From CAYNFH01 sp964396385 (GTDB lineage: Bacteria; Armatimonadota; Chthonomonadetes; Chthonomonadales; CAJBBX01): a stretch of DNA of 28,555 bases. The notes beneath the pieces were generated by a model that had not been told where the DNA came from, made no database searches, and saw only the letters and a program-made list of their open reading frames with translations. Every line of letters begins with the position of its first letter. Within the stretch, counting starts at the first letter, position 1. A program made the translations under genes and the position numbers. The stretch spans positions 1 through 28,555 of the forward strand of contig CAYNFH010000058.1 in the NCBI GenBank assembly GCA_964396385.1, in the 5' to 3' direction. This document shows, one piece after another, positions 27,701 through 28,555 of this stretch.

Positions 27701-28555
27701 GAAGTCCTTCGCGGTTACCGTGATCGACGTGGGCTTGCCGGGCTGCGCCAGCCGGCCATCGGGCTGGACGGTCAGGCGGAAGTCTCCGGCGGAGACGTGG
27801 ACCTCTCCGTCGGCCTCGACCTCGCGATTGGCGTCGTCTTTGACGGTGACGGAAGCGGTGTAGACCTGCTCCTGGGGCGCGTCCGGCGCGTCCGGCGCGT
27901 CGGCGCGGAACCGGATCGTGGCGACGCCGGTATCGTCCAGCACCGCCTCGCCCTGCGTCTCGTGCTCGCCGTAGTAGCTCTCCGAGCCGTGGAGACCCTC
28001 CGGCGGGCCGGACGTGGTTTCGTCCTCGTCCTCGGTATCGGCGTCGGCCCGGTCCGCCTCGTCATACTCCGCGGCCCAGTCCGGGGAGTGGTAGATACTG
28101 TATGTCACCTTCGCGCCGGCCAGGGGAGCGCCGAAGTAGTAGCGGCCCTCCACCTTCATCTCTACTTGCTCACCCCGCACATATCGCTTGCGGGCGGGAG
28201 TGACGGACACCGTGAACTCCGGCTTCCGGTAGGAGGCGACATAGACGCTCTCGGTGTGCTCCTCGCCACTCACGCTCGTCACCAGCGTGTAGACTCCGGT
28301 AGGCGCCTCCGCGTCCAGATCGGCATGACCGAAGAAGCTGCCGTAGCCGTTGGTTGTGTGTGTCGCGCGCAGCATGACGTCGCCGTCCCCGTCCCGAAGC
28401 TCGACCTCCACCGGCTGCCCCTTCGGGACCGCGTAGCGGAATCCAGGCTCAATGGTCCGGCGTACGATGCCCTTGTAGTAGATTCGCTGTCCGGGGCGGT
28501 AGACCGTTCTGTCCGTATAGGCGTGGACGGTGTAATCGTCCTGATCCTCGTTACG
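24728..28555 (-). CDS. Bacterial alpha-2-macroglobulin, 5'-truncated by the window edge
   Basis: At least 1275 residues; the frame is open to the window edge, with coding sequence (TDRTVYRPGQRIYYKG) beyond the first internal GTG at 28411. Bacterial macroglobulins are large periplasmic or surface proteins that trap foreign proteases by a thioester. Seen here: several MG-type beta domains (YRKPEFTVSVTPARKRYVRGE; RHRYRPGDTARVLINAQ; FKPGERIAYDIYAADQNGKPVECELSFGVVDESIYAL), the bait-side FWEPALQTDSTGHATVAFTLPDTLTTWRATAVGHT, and the thioester motif YPYGCTEQTMSR (Cys codon 26159-26161, Gln codon 26150-26152), followed by the alpha/alpha thioester domain and a C-terminal receptor-like domain. Oddities are an acidic Asp/Glu stretch (about 27990-28075), a heptamer-coded insert (27085-27112) and a 9-bp repeat. 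It is coupled to VanW, not to pbpC as in E. coli. Confidence 0.93.
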   Translation of the reverse strand, partial: RNEDQDDYTVHAYTDRTVYRPGQRIYYKGIVRRTIEPGFRYAVPKGQPVEVELRDGDGDVMLRATHTTNGYGSFFGHADLDAEAPTGVYTLVTSVSGEEHTESVYVASYRKPEFTVSVTPARKRYVRGEQVEMKVEGRYYFGAPLAGAKVTYSIYHSPDWAAEYDEADRADADTEDEDETTSGPPEGLHGSESYYGEHETQGEAVLDDTGVATIRFRADAPDAPDAPQEQVYTASVTVKDDANREVEADGEVHVSAGDFRLTVQPDGRLAQPGKPTSITVTAKDFDGKPVAGLRLTLQPAFQRWEDHAYKVQPLPQQPLVTGGDGTVVASVVPPRSGEIRLLARATDGRGRVIYGRGYIWAADDVGSDLETDYADLSVLTDRHRYRPGDTARVLINAQYSGQTVLLTVEGQRVYRTLLVPMKSRSSVVHIPILPEYGPNVYLCGCYVRSRKFAQSTTPLRVLQQDRRFSIRIAAHHVPESSVRPPSSVPRPAEPFKPGERIAYDIYAADQNGKPVECELSFGVVDESIYALREDDPRALFNAFYGTRQHDVETSYSFAVQYLGDADKTEPKIEARKRFPDTAFWEPALQTDSTGHATVAFTLPDTLTTWRATAVGHTTDTTLGRSIDKVICTKEFFVRLDTPRFLTQRDQSRVLALVHNGTAARQTALVRIRTQNLGVSGDSTQALTVDPGRDASASWPVTAEGAGNARITVTAWTLRETGKPQYTDGVEISLPVRPHGRSKTSGFSGDLRAGRPETEVLRVDPEAIASETRLTVRITPSLAGAISGGLDYLVGYPYGCTEQTMSRVLPDLLAQRLLGKESGALDPAKAAQLPRMVRDGLLRLYRYQHQSGAWGWWQYDEDDPWMTAYVLYGLSQAQKSGYEVRPRVISQGIESAVKLLPHARVEDRAFLLYAIASAGGVEEARAHRSAIELPRGSVETTAYALLLNELIGEPPAGSSMTSAKLLDRLEAAAIRDGATVHWTDTGRVTFWDSSTGTSVAMRALLACGRAAEAEPILRWMMLQRTGAYWGTTQDTSWTLAALVDYLAGRPSGSAGGAVTVRVNGVPVRTVTLEAGGKKQGDLIVHVPRSALRPDKNVVTLERSAGGGDVFYAVQLKQVVGGDNLAEVAPPGFSVKREYDRVVPRQAGARGWTLQTEQTNNRLRGGDLIRVRLTVTVPQEMSYVLVEDPLPAGCEPAQRGTESEEVEGTWPYWWSNIDVRDDHVALFARTLPKGQHVLEYYLRAQTPGAYRAMPTVVEAMYAPEQHGESAETGVEVR
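27085..27112. repeat. Heptamer array GACGGAG inside the macroglobulin gene
   Basis: Four 7-bp units (GACGGGG, GACGGAG, GACGGAG, GACGGAC). On the minus strand they encode part of the Ser/Pro/Val/Arg-rich linker SSVRPPSSVPRP just before a conserved FKPGERIAYDI block. The same unit family occurs in the spacer at 1173-1193. Confidence 0.8.
27876..27902. repeat. 9-bp tandem repeat encoding Asp-Ala-Pro
   Basis: Three copies of GGCGCGTCC (last base differs) encode the Asp-Ala-Pro repeats of DAPDAPDAP in a linker of the macroglobulin. The period is a multiple of three, so copy change keeps the frame. Confidence 0.7.

Overview
The window is a GC-rich (by eye about two thirds G+C), densely packed bacterial chromosome fragment. 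Both ends cut genes: mnmA on the left and an alpha-2-macroglobulin on the right. The best taxonomic hint is the protein at 22121-23059. Its C-terminal half carries the LFPVFAQAR...LSNLKQIG...MYQQDHDE...FADGH signature that is very abundant in Armatimonadota pseudopilin-like proteins. Planctomycete-type cytochrome/DUF1549/DUF1553/DUF1501 genes, GTAG-footed palindromes and sugar ABC transporter genes fit that phylum or a neighbour. I infer Armatimonadota with moderate confidence; a 16S or marker-gene placement would settle it.

Layout. 1-4663 (+ strand): truncated mnmA, a YtxH-like protein, an AI-2E-type permease, a sugar-isomerase-like TIM barrel and a soluble GAF/HisKA_2 histidine kinase. 4826-10421 (+): a three-gene planctomycete-type module (cytochrome-WD40 protein, DUF1549/DUF1553 multi-domain cytochrome, Tat-exported DUF1501 protein). 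10422-10727: a gene-free, repeat-rich spacer ending in a clear promoter. 10728-15525 (+): HAD phosphatase, two GT2 glycosyltransferases and an O-antigen-ligase-like membrane protein with TPRs, together a surface-polysaccharide block. 15522-17051 (-): an AlkP-superfamily phosphohydrolase that meets the ligase tail to tail on a shared CTAG. 17165-22007 (-): a tightly coupled run malate dehydrogenase > DUF488 > histidine kinase > sugar-binding lipoprotein > ABC permease, with 1 nt spacing or 4 nt overlaps. 22121-23755 (-): two secreted paralogues of an unrecognised family, one with a pseudopilin-like tail. 23937-28555 (-): an alpha-2-macroglobulin with a CTEQ thioester motif, translationally coupled to a VanW-domain protein.

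The most distinctive feature is what lies between and inside the genes. Short tandem arrays with a 7 bp (sometimes 8 or 9 bp) period and many unrelated unit sequences sit at many gene junctions. They often begin exactly at a stop codon, and some lie inside reading frames. A second layer is palindromic: three copies of a GTAG-footed hairpin with compensated stem changes (two forming an inverted pair at 17077-17153, one inside the phosphohydrolase gene), a 241 bp inverted-repeat-bounded element at 10427-10667, and a triple hairpin at 4714-4777. No transposase, CRISPR array, tRNA or rRNA was seen.
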